Source: Scortum barcoo
Taxonomy: Eukaryota > Chordata > Actinopteri > Centrarchiformes > Terapontidae
Assembly: GCA_023238725.1 (NCBI GenBank)
Contig: CM041546.1
Coordinates: forward strand, 5,848,483 to 5,912,482
Direction: 5' to 3'
Length of the DNA stretch: 64,000 nt
Part shown: positions 25,816 to 37,144 of the stretch, piece by piece
Layout of the letters: the number at the start of each line of letters is the position of its first letter
Numbering within the stretch: the first letter of the stretch is position 1
The notes under the pieces: generated by a model
Told to the model about the DNA's origin: nothing
What the model saw: the letters and a program-made list of their open reading frames with translations, nothing else
Database searches by the model: none
Position numbers and translations under genes: made by a program

Positions 25816-28785
25816 ATATCTTGGCAATGAGCATCTGTTCTGTCATCTTCGGGACATCAGAACAATCAGCCACACAAACACTGCTAAGCGCTTCACACAA
25901 ACAGCATTACACTGACTAGTTTGCAACATTAGTCATCTCATGCTCGACAAACGCTGAAATATTTCAGGCGCTAATTGAGCACCGTGTGTGCTGTCCTTGC
26001 TGGAGCTATAAACTCTGGGTGATATAAGAGAGTCCCAAATAAAAGCAACAGTTCTTTGCTTTTGCCTTCAAAAATTGGGTGGGTCTAATTGTAACTGATG
26101 CACAATGTTGAAGGGCTCTTTTTCTGTGCTCTGTTGATGTCCTCAGCTGGGGATGCTTCAAGTGTATATTATCCTACAATGGTTGGCTGCGGCGAAGCAG
26201 AAACATAGTCGTACGATGACCTCACCACAACTCAAGTCTACTTGAGTTTTACTCATGGTTATGTTGCAGTAATTAAAACTGCATGTCTCTGGTTTCATAT
26301 ATTTTTTACTCGGCTGTTTTAACAGTCTCACTCCAACAGTGTTAAAATCAAGACTAGTTTGATCACTCAGTTGTAACATTTAATGTGTTATTACGGCAAT
26401 TTGGTGATTTTAGAAAAATGTATTCCTGATTGTGTTCATAAACATGAAAGAGGTGACCTTCCAAGATTAATAATAGACTGAAGGTGAACACTGAAGTCTA
26501 AGCTATAACTACAACAGCAACTACAGGTGAGCTCAGCCTCAGTAATGGAAGTGTCCTCCCCAATAATGCTTTTTCAAGGCCATTTTAAGTTATTTCATTA
26601 GCTCCAATTTTTCTTTTAAGCTGACCTACATGCACTGACTGTATTAAATGCTTTTATTTTGAAACACAATCAACATGTAGCTGCTAGGAAAATATGTTGG
26701 TGGTTCTTTTGTTGGCAGAATTTTAAAAATGAAGGCAACACAGATTAGACATTTAACAGATGGGCTCTGTTTCAAATTCCTGAATTTGTGAAACTTGAGG
26801 GAGTTGAAAGGTTAAAACTGAAACATACAACAAAGCGCTACGCACAAAAAAACAACAAATATCACAACAAATATCATAATAATTCTTAGTTAGACATGCT
26901 GTATCACTGCAACTCATCTGTCCATCTTTCCTCAAAAATCTAGAGTCTTACCATTATACTCATATAACTTTGTTTGATCAGTGAATAGGGCTGTCCTCGT
27001 AATTATGATATTCCCAAGAGCACTTGAAAGCAGCTGCAATGCACCTTGTCACAGGTTGGATCATGTTGACCCCGTAGGTGGCACATCAATGCTGCAAATT
27101 TGCCATGATTACCCTGTTTGCTCAGTGATGGCGGAAATAATTGCAATTCAGACATGCCACAGACCACGGATGGGAATCTTCCCCCCCTGCTTTGAGAGCA
27201 AAAGCTCTTCACCAGACACAATATATAAAATACACACTGTGTCTATAACTGTATCCATAAATAGGTCAGGCCACTTGATCGCTGGATACAGGAGGAGCGA
27301 ATGGATCTCGGGGGCAGGTCAGTTATCTGGACAGTAGCTGGAGATATACTGTACTGTCAGAGTCTGGGTCAGGATCCCTGCATCTATAATATCCTGAAGG
27401 TGTTGCAAGATGTGAAGATTGTGGAGAAATGTTTCAGAGGATTATCATGCCTGTGATAACCAAGTCTGAAATATAAACAAGCTGCCAGGCTTCGTCCAAA
27501 AACATGACACAGCTTGGCAAGAGCGAAATGAATTGTAAGTTTGTCTTAGAGTTTGTCTCAGAGAACATTTTGATTGTTTACTCATATCATTTTTTAAGAG
27601 GGTGCACATATTATTGGGAAAAAAATCCTACTGTTTGTCTAGAGGCCATTTGACTTGCATAGCTGCCAAGTGAGCTGTGTGTTTTGCTTTTTTTTTCCCT
27701 TCCCATACTGCAGTGCGTGTGTATGGCCAACACTATGCAAAACATCCTTTACCTACTGAGTGTGAAAAGCTAATTACACTAGGAGTAAATTGTGGGGGGG
27801 ATAAACCATGCATCTTAATTAAGTTTGAATTTCATTAGGCGACATGCGAGATAGCCTCAAATAAAATGGCACTCTGACACAGTGTGTATGGGAGCATGTT
27901 CCTGCATTGTCTAGGTGTGGGAGTGTACTGGATGTGGAAGAGTGGAAGAGTGCTGTACCGTAAACGGCCGCTTTAAATGTGCATGAAGTGACACAGATTA
28001 TGTTTGTATGTGTGTTTGGGTTAGAGCTGAGCTAGACAAAGAGAGCAAGCATTTACATTAACATCACAAAGGTTAGCCAAGCAATCACATTATTGTAGTT
28101 TGACAATGATGGTGTAATGCTTAACCTAATATGTCAAGAGTATTGATTTTCAGCGAGCCGGTGCAACAAGGTGCAAAGATATATCTTGTGTGGGCTGTGA
28201 AACAGAGCATTAAGGGCTTGTGGCACCAAATTGGAAGACCTTGCTTGTTGCTTGTCTCGAGGGCTTTCTGACCCACTGGAAAGCAGTGGGCAGTAATGAA
28301 ACATTACAAGCCTTTTTTCCTTTAATATAACATTGAAAAACAGAATGTAGTCCTCAATTATACATTTCTCCCCCATGATTACAGCAACGGTGCTTTTTTT
28401 TTAATGTGAAGGGGAGCTGAAAACATAAACGGAAACACAAAACTTGGCTCTCATTCAGCCGGCTGCCAGATTTCCCTCCCAGCTTCTGCCAGCTGAGAAC
28501 AATGTGGATTTTCCAAACAATTTGTTCTCAGTTGAAGAAATATTGCACCTGAACTTTACAGGGTGCATGCAGTTGTTACAATAAAAATTTTACTTGGAAC
28601 ATTTTAAAGCCATTCAGTTTATTTACAGCTGCTTGGATGTGTGCAGGCAAAAAATTAAATACATTTTCTGTTGGGATTTCTGCAGTTTACTCCTTTTCCT
28701 TCCATGTGTTGAGGAGGATTTTATATGTTTCACACACACTGACTATGCTTTTGATGATGACTGAGTGTTTTTTTTTTCTTTCCAG

Positions 28786-29008
28786 GTTTTATCCACACTT
28801 GCGGAGGCACTTTAAAAGGGAGGAATGGGACGATAGAAAGCCCTGGGTTTCCATATGGATATCCAAATGGAGCAAACTGTACCTGGGTGATTGTTGCCGA
28901 GGAAGGGAACAGGATTCATATAGTTTTTCAATCTTTCGCTGTGGAGGAGGAATATGACTTTTTATCTTTGTATGACGGGCATCCGCACCCGGCTAACTTC
29001 AGGACGAG
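28786..29008 (+). CDS. csmd3: csmd3 exon 2: first two thirds of CUB domain 1
   Basis: Encodes residues 58-131 plus two bases of codon 132. The acceptor is a T-rich tract ending TTTCCAG at 28785; the donor is ACGAG/GTAAGG at 29009. It begins GFIHTCGGTLKGRNGT and contains the CUB signature ESPGFPYGYPNGANCTW (residues 74-90). Two cysteines (C63, C89) should form the single disulfide of this CUB; none appear in exon 3. The acidic stretch EEEYDFLSLYDG (about residues 110-121) has the Glu/Asp pattern of calcium-binding CUB domains. N-glycosylation sequons lie at N71 (NGT) and N88 (NCT). The phase-2 exit interrupts the CUB fold, and exon 5 ends in the same phase at the matching place in CUB2, as expected for duplicated modules. 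Near-identity to vertebrate CSMD3 makes this the strongest exon call. Confidence 0.96.
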
Positions 29009-29340
29009 GTAAGGAAGCGGCCCCTGAAGCCATGCGCCTTGAAGGCTGTGTTTGAAGGCTGGCAGGCAGGGACGGAAAGTAGGAGGGAGGAAAGTCTTCA
29101 ATGATCACTTCTGACAGAAAGTTCAGCTTTAATGTGCACATGGCAAAGACTGTTTATTCATGTTAGGGAGGTGTCAGAGAGTGTGTGGATTGCAGAGTAT
29201 CCACACTTTGACAAAAAGAATAAGAACTGAAATCCAAATCCAGTTTTTTGGAAAGCTTTCACAGTGTAGATGTAAAATATTATGAGTTTACATGTGAAAA
29301 GCAAATTTTGTGTTTTGGTTTTTGGAAGCAACTTGCAAAG

Positions 29341-29359
29341 ATATACATATAAATGTATG

Positions 29360-29393
<34 letters not shown>

Positions 29394-29409
29394 TGTATGT
29401 ATGTATGTA

Positions 29410-29452
<43 letters not shown>

Positions 29453-29486
29453 GTATATGTATGTATGTATATGTATATATTTATAT
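29341..29486 (+). repeat. Compound TATG/GT/AT microsatellite
   Basis: Starts about 330 nt after exon 2. TATG units run to about 29413, GT to 29440, AT to 29452, then mixed TATG/TA to 29486. Open frames on both strands here, rich in Tyr, Val, Cys and Met or in Ile, His, Thr and Tyr, are only translations of the repeat. Confidence 0.95.
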
Positions 29487-31330
29487 CGGACAGTAAAACC
29501 AAAAAAACATGGGTTTCTATTCAAAATACAGAACAAAAAAGAGAAAAAAAAAATTCTTAAAAAGCCACAAAAGCTCCAAGCAGAATCCCCAGCATTTGTT
29601 TATGAATGACTGTGCTGCGTTGGCTTCAGTAATGCACGGGTCAACTGAGTAGTCACCATCCTTTATTAAAATGCTTTGCTGGAGGAGCCAGAGGTATAGA
29701 AAACATGTTTACTTTAGTCACAGAGCAGGCGAACAACTGTGAACAGACCACTCAGTGCGCCCTCTGCATTCTCACAAAAGCCTGATGTTGGAGCGGCGTG
29801 GGAAGATTTTTTTTCATTTTTATTTTGATTTCTCCCTCTCCTCCTCCTCCTCCTCCTTGTGTCCGTCTCAGGCAGAATGGGTTTGGCTCTCGATAATTGA
29901 ATTTAATGAAAGATGATGGCAGACCATGTTTCTGAAGGGGAGGCTCATTGTACTGAATCCACATGTATTTTTATACAGACATACACAGTACACTATTATT
30001 GAACGTTTTTGTGTAGCCTACATTGCTCAGGGATTTTGATTAATAAATAGTTATGATGCTTTTTATTAAACCCATCATATTCAACATGAGCTCAATCCTA
30101 CCCTCAAACCTTGCAAATTGGTTTAGCCCATTAGCCCATCAAGCAAAAACATGCTTAAATATATAAATATTTCTTTGTTTGGTCTTATTCAGAAAGAATG
30201 TAGACTGAAGCATTCTTGGGATGTTCTATTTTCTACTTTACCAGATGAAACCTGTTTTTAAAAAATCGTTTTGTTTGGATTTCAAAGGAAAAACCCCAAA
30301 AAGGTTTCACACTTTCCCTGTCAGACCAAATAGCTCAAAATAAACCCATTCTTTATAGATAAGTGTGCTATGTACTATGAGAATATTATCTTTTGTCTGA
30401 GCTGATACACACATCAGCTTTTAAACCTGTCAGAAGCTTTTTTTTTAAAAGGACATCTTAGTGTCTGATTATCCACTTGTATTCACAAGCAGGCTCCATC
30501 AGAGGTGAAAGTGGGGTCCAGCGTTTCTCTGTGAAACACTCAAAAAGGACAGTGCCGAAATGATTTCTCCTGGCCCATTTATGTGGCTCAACTTCAGTGG
30601 AAGTGGCCAGAAGTCACATGCTAATACAGTGGAGGATGTATAGCAAAGAGTGGCAGTGAAGGGGAATAATTCAAGGGCTGAATCATTGTTGACACTTTAG
30701 CAGCTGAATCACTTTGGATGCTTAAAAGATTATGTTGCATAATGCTGTTTCCAAGGTCAGGCTCATGAGAGGCTCGTCACCATGCAGCTTGACTCCACAT
30801 CAATTAACGATCTCGCACATATAACTCTTACCAGAAATATGTTCAGAAAGGCTCAGAAAATAATGGCTGATGTCTATGCAAATTCTGACATTGCTATGAC
30901 TTTACATTACTTTATTTTACTCTCCAGAAGCTATCTATCTATACATATATATAAAGCATATTTAAATATTTTAATAATGGCAGTTTGAGTTTTAATGCCA
31001 GTATAATGGCGAAGCATCAACACGTTGTAGCAGACATCATATGTGCTCCATATGCTGAGGTACTTTTATTTGCTGTTGTATAAAGTATAAATGGTGATGT
31101 CACGGTGCCAGAATTTGTTTTACTTCAGGTCAATTTCAGCTTTAAAATGCTGCTCGTCTTTCTTATGGGATTCGACAGAGTTTGAAAAGAGTAGGCAAAG
31201 GGCAAACAACACCTGCCTGAAAGAAGAAATTCACCCTCTTGTGGCATTAAAAAAACTAAATCCCAAATTTCCCATGATTGGTGAATGCAGCACAAATGTC
31301 CCACACTCAAACGCAGCGTGCGGTGAGAGG

Positions 31331-31363
31331 CAGGTGAGGAAGCAGGTGAGGAAGCAGGTGAAG
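31331..31363 (+). repeat. 12-mer tandem repeat, intron 2
   Basis: CAGGTGAGGAAG occurs twice exactly and then partially (CAGGTGAAG). Each unit carries a donor-like CAG/GTGAG motif, which may matter for cryptic splicing. Confidence 0.93.
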
Positions 31364-32380
31364 CTTCAGTGCGACCTGTGTGAATAATTAGAGTAAGTGG
31401 CTTCTTTTATCACTGTGTTTTCACTTTGTGCATTTGCACACTGCAGCGTTACGTTAACTGTTACAGATAAAGCTTGTTTGGCCAGGCTAGATAACACCTA
31501 GCTCTTCAAATAATGAAAATATCGATTAGGGAAATGACCAGCTGCTGATAATTTTACCATGTGATATCGAATTGTTACCTTCCTAACGCTCAAACACGAT
31601 TATTCTTTATTATTATTATTATTTTATTTCAATCCTGCAAAGTACAGCCAATAAGCACAAGCGTAATTGGCCTACTGTCATGACTTTAATGGGGCACCTA
31701 AACGCAGCACACCCATAATTACTGTTATTAAGGACACCTGTGCTTTTCTTGATTTGACACCTCAGAATATCTCCTGTGATAAAGTTGTGCTGTTGTTGAG
31801 ACATGAAAGAAGATCATAATTACAATTGCACTTGATTGATTTGACTTTTTTTTAAGAACAGCTTGAGGCATGCAAACAAACAAACAATGCTTAACATGTG
31901 ATGTAATTGTATGTGCACAGGGGGCTAAATGGCACCTTGCAATAAAATGTAATGCAACATAAAGCCAGCACAACAAACATCACTAAAGGAGCTTTATTAG
32001 GGTGTTTGTTGCATTATTTTATTTGGGTTGCATTAAATGACAATGGCATTAGTGATGTTGGTCATGCTGTCCGCGTTGGAGCATGAGTGTGTTGTGTTGC
32101 TGTAGTTCTTCTCAGTATTTATTTCTAGTTGAGATGACCATTTGATGTTCAGCTTAAGTTGCAGGCCCACTTGGTGACAGCTGTCCTAGAGGGGGACAGG
32201 GGGGAAAATCCTGTTACCATGTACAAACATGGACTTTGGTGTAAGTACAGTGGATGGAAGTAACAGCAGCTGCACCGGTGTGTAGGACAGAAATGGGCGG
32301 GTGTGCTGTCAGCAGTCAGAGGTGCATCAGTCCATCAGTCTGAGTGTTTGTTACTTGGCTTTAAGCAGGGGTTTAGACTA

Positions 32381-32580
32381 GTTAAAGTGGAAGTAAGTAA
32401 CTTATTTAAAAAATAGCTTTTAGTGGGAAAAAACAAACAAAACAAAAAACACGTTCTCTGACTCCACCTGCTGCCTCTTCAGTGCATTTAACAAGAATCC
32501 ACCGCGCCAAAACAACCAATCAGAGCACAGTGTCTGATGTGGCTTCAATCGCTGCTCCTGCACAGGCTTCGCTCCACCGT
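32381..32580 (+). repeat. Dispersed repeat family, copy 2
   Basis: Shares with copy 3, in the same order, AGTA(A/G)GTAACTTATTTAAAA, then CACCTGCTGCCTCT or its variant, CATTT(A/G)ACAAGA, AAAACAACCA(A/G)TC(A/G)G, and GCTGCTCCTGCACAGG or its variant. The AACAACCAATCAGAGC block is one I associate with short interspersed elements of spiny-rayed fish. The limits are approximate; similarity fades after about 32580. No terminal repeats or target-site duplications could be defined by eye. Confidence 0.7.
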
Positions 32581-35349
32581 GCACGAGCTAACTCGGAGAA
32601 GATGCGATGGCGAATAAACAATAACTGAACAACCAGGCAATGAAAAAAACAACAGTTTAACACGAAAGACGAGTAAACAGCGAGCTTTGAAGGAAAAGTT
32701 AAAAAGAGAGAGAGCTGAAGATGCCTCACGGGAGATAAACATCTTCAACAACCTCAAACGAGTCCAGCTGAATTTCCTCTAATTTTTTAGAAATGACCTT
32801 GATCAGGATGACTGAGAATTTTCTCAAGCAGAATTTCATTTTTTCTTCTGTTCTGAAAAATATTTTTAGCTCTGGTGAGAATTACATGCGAATATTTGTG
32901 TGTCGGGAGGTGCACGATTAAATTGTCTCCATTTTAGAAGCTTATGTAATCACTGTTTGTATGCTTGCAACTTTCCATACATTATTTAACTAGATCATCA
33001 TAAACTTTTTACCTAGCTGCTCTGATCAGGGAAAGGATGGTTTGCTGTCTTTTCATCTTTACTAATTAACGTTCACTAGCTGTAGACTGGAGAATTAAAA
33101 AAACTGAATTATTTCAAGACCAATGGCAGTTACCAGAAACTTTTGCATGAGTTGACGTCGTGAATCAATCAATTTAATCATGTGTTTTTATTGGCTGTCC
33201 TGCATGACATACGATTAAATGATGATTAAATCTTCAAGTGCTTAAAAAATGTTAATGAATTTCAACTGGAATATGCAAAATGGGAATCCACATTTCACCG
33301 GTAGTTCAAACAGCAATTCTTTATGGTAGAAAATGGGTGTGTAATTCGACATGAAAACCAAAAACTGCAGACTGACTGACTGTCGTCGTGTATATTTCTG
33401 CTCTGTGATAGGTTGTTAGAGCGATCTGTGTCACGTTCATGTCTGGTCTAATTATTCCAACTGAATAAACCTAATTGGAGTATAATTTTGTTTTGATGTG
33501 ATGGCGGTTCTGTTTACCCTGGCGCCATGTGCAGCTGTGATGGTATATGGATGGCTGAACATTTGGAGGGTTAGAAATACGTTTTACTGGACTGTTAGCT
33601 TCTGTTAGCTTCCATCTTTCTTGTTTTGTTATTATATAGGGTCAGTTTTAAACTTGCAGCTATCCACCAGACCAGTTCACCATGCAAAACTGATCCATCC
33701 AAAAAGCATATAAGGTGAGAAGCAAGATATGCACCTCAAGGCTGGAGGCTGAAGGAAAGTCTCCACACCAAAACTTCAATCATATCTTTATTAAACATCA
33801 GATGACTGCACCTCAAAGCCCATTATTGAATCTACAATTCATTTAGAAATTTCCTGGAGATGGAAGAATATTATAGAAGATCCAGTGAGAATCTTGGAAA
33901 TTCCTTTTAATTATTTAGTTTAAATATTGGAACGAAGCAGACTAGTGCTGGGTGTTATTAAAATGATATCCTAAGTATTAAGTGGAATATTTGAATATCT
34001 ATTCTGATATACCACACTATGGCAAGTAAAATCTTGCATAAGAGAGCCAACGTGATTTTCATTGTAATGAACTGTCTTTAATTTTTAATTGCAAATGCAT
34101 GTAATAATTCATTTGGACAACAGACATGTAAAATGATAACCTGTGTGTATAACTCTAATTAGACGTACATATATGGGTGGGTGGCAGTTTTTGCTTTGTT
34201 CTAATGATTATGGTTATTATGTGTAATTGTAATGTGAAATTAATATAAAAGATAAGATAGTATATAAGTTATTAGATAATATATAACAGCAAGACAGCAG
34301 ATTATCCATATCAGACAATCTGAGTAGCTTATATATACCTGTAGGGATAACAGGCTTTTAATTTGACCTAATGAAACATTATAGATTGGATGTTTAACTA
34401 TGCGAATGGAGATTTTGTGTGCATGCTGTGCTTTAGATTTCAAATGTGGATTTAGATTGACTTTTAATCCGGTCTACGTGTATCTAATCAACACAAACCT
34501 ACTTCTAATGACTATCACTGAACAATTACTGTGGGTTTTTCACAATAAAGTACAAAGTCAGTACAAAAATCAGTAAAGTGCAGACTAATTTATTCAATAA
34601 ACAAACAGTTGGGTTAGATATGAATACACCAAGTGTGAACAAAAAGAGATACCGTACACCTGTGAGTGAGTTATTGAAGTGTTTACTTTGATAGTACACT
34701 GCTTGTTATCTTGGCGCCACTTTTTTTCCATAATTGTGGTGGTCAGTGATGACGGACGTGGTCGGAAACAAACAAACTGCTGTAGTGGAGTGTGCAGTGC
34801 TGTGTGAGATGAATATATTTTGGTTAGTTGTGTGCAGTATAATGAACTAATTTAGACTAAAATTGAATTGGAAATGCATTCATACAAGTATACATTGTTT
34901 TTTTTCCCCAGTCGATGTGACTCTTCACCTCCCAGTATACTTAAGTGTTTGTTTACTGAGATGTTGGTTCAAGCGTCTCTGATAGACAGACGCTGCAATC
35001 TTATGCATTCAGAGAAAACACAAAAAAGCTGGTGTCAGGAAAGGTGGCTGCACAGAGTCAATGTTTTGATCAGATTGTCATGTGCTGGATGTGTATCTGC
35101 TAATTTTTCATAGTCAGACAGTAGAAAAACAGATGTGTAAATATTCAAGTTTGAGTATGTTATTATACCAACATATTCCCACACAAATCTGATAAAAATA
35201 TACAATATGTAAAACATCTGTGGATTTAAAGTAAATAAGTTAACACGTCAGTTATATACAGAGCTATTTACAGTTTATTAGGCTGCACATCATAGGAACC
35301 CTTGAACTCATCTGTTAATCTGATGGATTAAACAGTCCAGTAATTTTCT

Positions 35350-35465
35350 GTTTCAACCATAAACTTTATATAAAGAGGGACGTCAAGACAACCCCCATAA
35401 GTGAAGGCAAAACATCTGGATCGCCCCCTGGTGACTGGCTGCAGAATTGGTCATAAGTCCCATTG
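35350..35465 (+). repeat. Probable old teleost interspersed repeat
   Basis: Contains ACCATAAACTTTATATAAAG followed by AGGGACGTC, then TCGCCCCCTGGTGACTGGCT and GGTCATAAGTCC. These blocks in this order resemble a short, non-coding element widespread in spiny-rayed fish genomes, as I recall it. Only one copy was seen in the window, so the call rests on memory of the family and not on internal comparison. Ends are approximate. Confidence 0.5.
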
Positions 35466-37035
35466 CATTTATTGCATTACATTGCCCAGGTTTACCTAAT
35501 GAAGTGGACACTGAGTGTGGGCGTCTTGTCAACTCATTAGTTTCTAAGAGCCGTTTCTGATTTAGCTGTGTCAAATATAGGGTTACTAATTTGCAAAACA
35601 AGAAAGCGCAGATAATATTTTATTGAGATTTTCACGTGGAACTAATCCTGCCATTCAGACAGAGGGAGGCTGTGAGACAAAAGCAAATGGCTCAAATTTT
35701 GATGGGTTTTTCCCGGATGCAGCCCAAACCCCTAAATAGCAACGTTTTTCTTTGTGTTTGTTTTTTCCAAGTGGTGGATTTCCTCACAATGTGGGACTAT
35801 GTTGTTCGGTGCCAGAAAATGATAATTCAATGACAGAGTCTTTACTGTGCCTTTCGGGGCCAAAATGTACGCTCGTATAATGCCTGTTCTTACACAATTA
35901 ATTCTGTCCAAAACAAAAATGACTGAGAAGAAGTGGAAAAAAAACAACAAAAAAAACAAGCTTCCTCGCTTTGTGTTTTCTTGCCTTTTGTTTAACTTTG
36001 CCGAGAAAGATGCAGCACAAACTTTCCCGCCCTCCTCTCCAGCAACTTGTTCTGAAAGATGCTCATTTCCATATGACAACACCTGAAGTCGTTTTTATTT
36101 TTCAGTTTTTCCCCTCTGTTTTTCTGCCCTGTTCTCTGAATGTATGTTAACATGTTGTTCACTCAGGTGGTACTTCAGCCGAAATAAACAAGAAGGTGAA
36201 CATAATGACAGGAAACCTTTATTATTCTCTGCACTTCTTGTCCTTTTGTAGGGTAATTATAAATAGAAAGGTAGAGATTAAAGAGGCCTTTGGTTTATTA
36301 ATGCTATTAATTAATTAAAGCAGAAATTCAGAAGGGAACACGACAAAAGCGACAATGAATTTTTAACATGAAAAAGGATCGACATCCCCGTGATGGACCT
36401 GATTAGTGTGTCTCCCCATTGATCTATGTATTCTCTTTGCTCTGAAGTTTTTTTCCCCCATCCCTCTCACTCGGTGCTGCACTTACATTACGTACAATCC
36501 CTCGTGCCTGAGAACGGCTGGTTGAAGCACTCATTATTGTGCTGAAATTATAAGCTGAGGATGATGGTGAAAAGGAAGTGAGTTAGGCTAATAAAACCGT
36601 TTTATTTCAGCGTTGCCCTGCACAAATAATTATGGTGATCTTTTTGCTGCTGTCATTATACAATTACTTTAACATATTGGAGCCTATGTTAATAAAGCCA
36701 GAGTTTCTGATTAGTTACTTGGCAGTGGAGTCATGTTTTCTCACTGCAGCTTGTAAGTAAGCGATCCTCTGTCATATTGCAGAAAAACTCCCGAACTAAA
36801 CACTGTAACCATGATTTTTACAAAAGTTTTGGGACTGTAAAAAGCATAAAAAAGGCTCTTTCTAGTTACTTTAAATGACTGTCAATTTGAAACTTGACTC
36901 TGCTTAATGTATTTTAATATTTGATATTCTAATATTTTTCAGTTTTCTGGTCTCTATAATGTAACTTCAACTAAAGTAACAGCTGTTGCTTTACCAGGCC
37001 CTAAGCACCAGGAACGAAACACCATCTTGACCGTA

Positions 37036-37060
37036 TTTTTATTTATTTATTTATTTATTT
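37036..37060 (+). repeat. TTTA tetranucleotide repeat, intron 2
   Basis: A run of ATTT/TTTA units shortly before the hairpin at 37101. Confidence 0.93.
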
Positions 37061-37100
37061 TTACCATTAATATATTTCCACGGCTGAGCTGAGCACTTTT

Positions 37101-37144
37101 ACCATTATCAGATTCAAACACATTGTTTTGAATCTGATAATGGT
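37101..37144. repeat. Perfect 18-bp inverted repeat with an 8-nt loop
   Basis: Arm 37101-37118 (ACCATTATCAGATTCAAA) and arm 37127-37144 (TTTGAATCTGATAATGGT) are exact reverse complements around the loop CACATTGT. It is in intron 2, about 40 nt after a TTTA tetranucleotide run. Its origin is unknown. Confidence 0.9.

Larger units (their letters stand above)
14850..28785 (+). other. csmd3: csmd3 intron 1 (about 13.9 kb)
   Basis: Bounded by the GTACGAG donor of exon 1 and the TTTCCAG acceptor of exon 2. The first 1.4 kb is dense in microsatellites (GT at 15307-15330, a TTTTC-type run at 15532-15580, three copies of a 10-mer at 15617-15646, TG at 16131-16156). A purine-rich stretch lies at about 16450-16600. 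Further in are an ATAGT pentamer run (19016-19040) and a purine-rich tract (25555-25815). No nested gene, tRNA or intact mobile element was seen. Confidence 0.85.

Noticed and set aside
26229..26248. 8-bp inverted repeat AACTCAAG/CTTGAGTT
   Set aside because: Short enough to be expected by chance in a window this size.
29158..29609. Several overlapping open frames on both strands
   Set aside because: They are translations of the TATG/GT/AT microsatellite.
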